Positions 46,663-46,735 of a stretch of DNA of 46,735 bases are shown here, in pieces. The position numbers and the translations under genes were made by a program. Numbering within the stretch: the stretch's first letter is position 1; each line of letters begins with the position of its first letter. The notes under the pieces were generated by a model, which was given only the letters and a program-made list of their open reading frames with translations, did no database searches and was not told the origin of the DNA. This DNA is from Heterotrichella gracilis (taxonomy: Eukaryota; Sar; Xanthophyceae; Tribonematales; Xanthonemataceae), in the NCBI GenBank assembly GCA_032358255.1, contig JAULBX010026508.1, positions 1-46,735 of the forward strand, given 5' to 3'.

Positions 46663-46735
46663 GTGCCATATATCTTTCGCCGTCGTTCTTCTTTCGCCTG
46701 CCCTGGCTAGGGTTATGTGAGACACTTTAGGGTTC

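Overview
The window is nuclear DNA of a photosynthetic eukaryote, most likely a chlorophyte green alga. The genes are split by many short introns (GT-AG, with donors such as GTGGGT, GTGAGG and GTGCGC), coding exons are GC-rich, TTTAGGG/CCCTAAA telomere-type heptamers lie scattered through introns and spacers, and one gene encodes the chloroplast chlorophyll-synthesis regulator GUN4. The species cannot be named from the sequence. There are no bacterial operons, CRISPR arrays or rRNA/tRNA genes that I can see.

Layout. Nine protein-coding loci and one partial gene copy were found. Most were rebuilt exon by exon, with reading phase tracked across every junction. (1) 1-2209, minus: N-terminal part of a MICU-type mitochondrial calcium-uptake regulator, its 3' end lost off the left edge. 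(2) 3447-9724, plus: a 15-exon, 774-aa protein with TPRs and a NudC-type CS domain. (3) 11348-23148, minus: a 25-exon, 1692-aa TFIID subunit TAF2. (4) 23806-24740, plus: GUN4. (5) 25740-26871, minus: a secretory-pathway cyclophilin. (6) 28421-30223, plus: an unidentified zinc-ribbon, acidic/basic, probably nuclear protein. (7) 31618-35736, minus: a ZC3H3-like CCCH zinc-finger protein. (8) 36238-41801, plus: a CSDE1/UNR-like multi-cold-shock-domain protein. (9) 43080-44735, minus: an F-box/leucine-rich protein. (10) 46100-46662, minus: a truncated paralogue of the F-box gene's 3' end. Orientation alternates strictly, so all spacers are divergent or convergent. Several products act in RNA or gene expression (TAF2, ZC3H3-like, CSDE1-like, perhaps the zinc-ribbon protein), but nothing suggests one pathway.

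Most unusual property. Introns and 3' flanks are littered with exon echoes: partial, decayed direct copies of the adjacent exon, usually keeping one splice site and often next to TTTAGGG-type heptamers. They occur in the MICU, TPR-CS, TAF2, ZC3H3-like, CSDE1-like and F-box loci. In the MICU gene an EF-hand exon fragment has been amplified into a 77-bp tandem array at the left edge. In TAF2 one echo remains open and in frame with a usable acceptor, so it could add an alternative 43-residue segment. I saw no echoes in GUN4 or the cyclophilin gene. This looks like a continuing process of local partial duplication that makes pseudo-exons and occasionally new splice choices.
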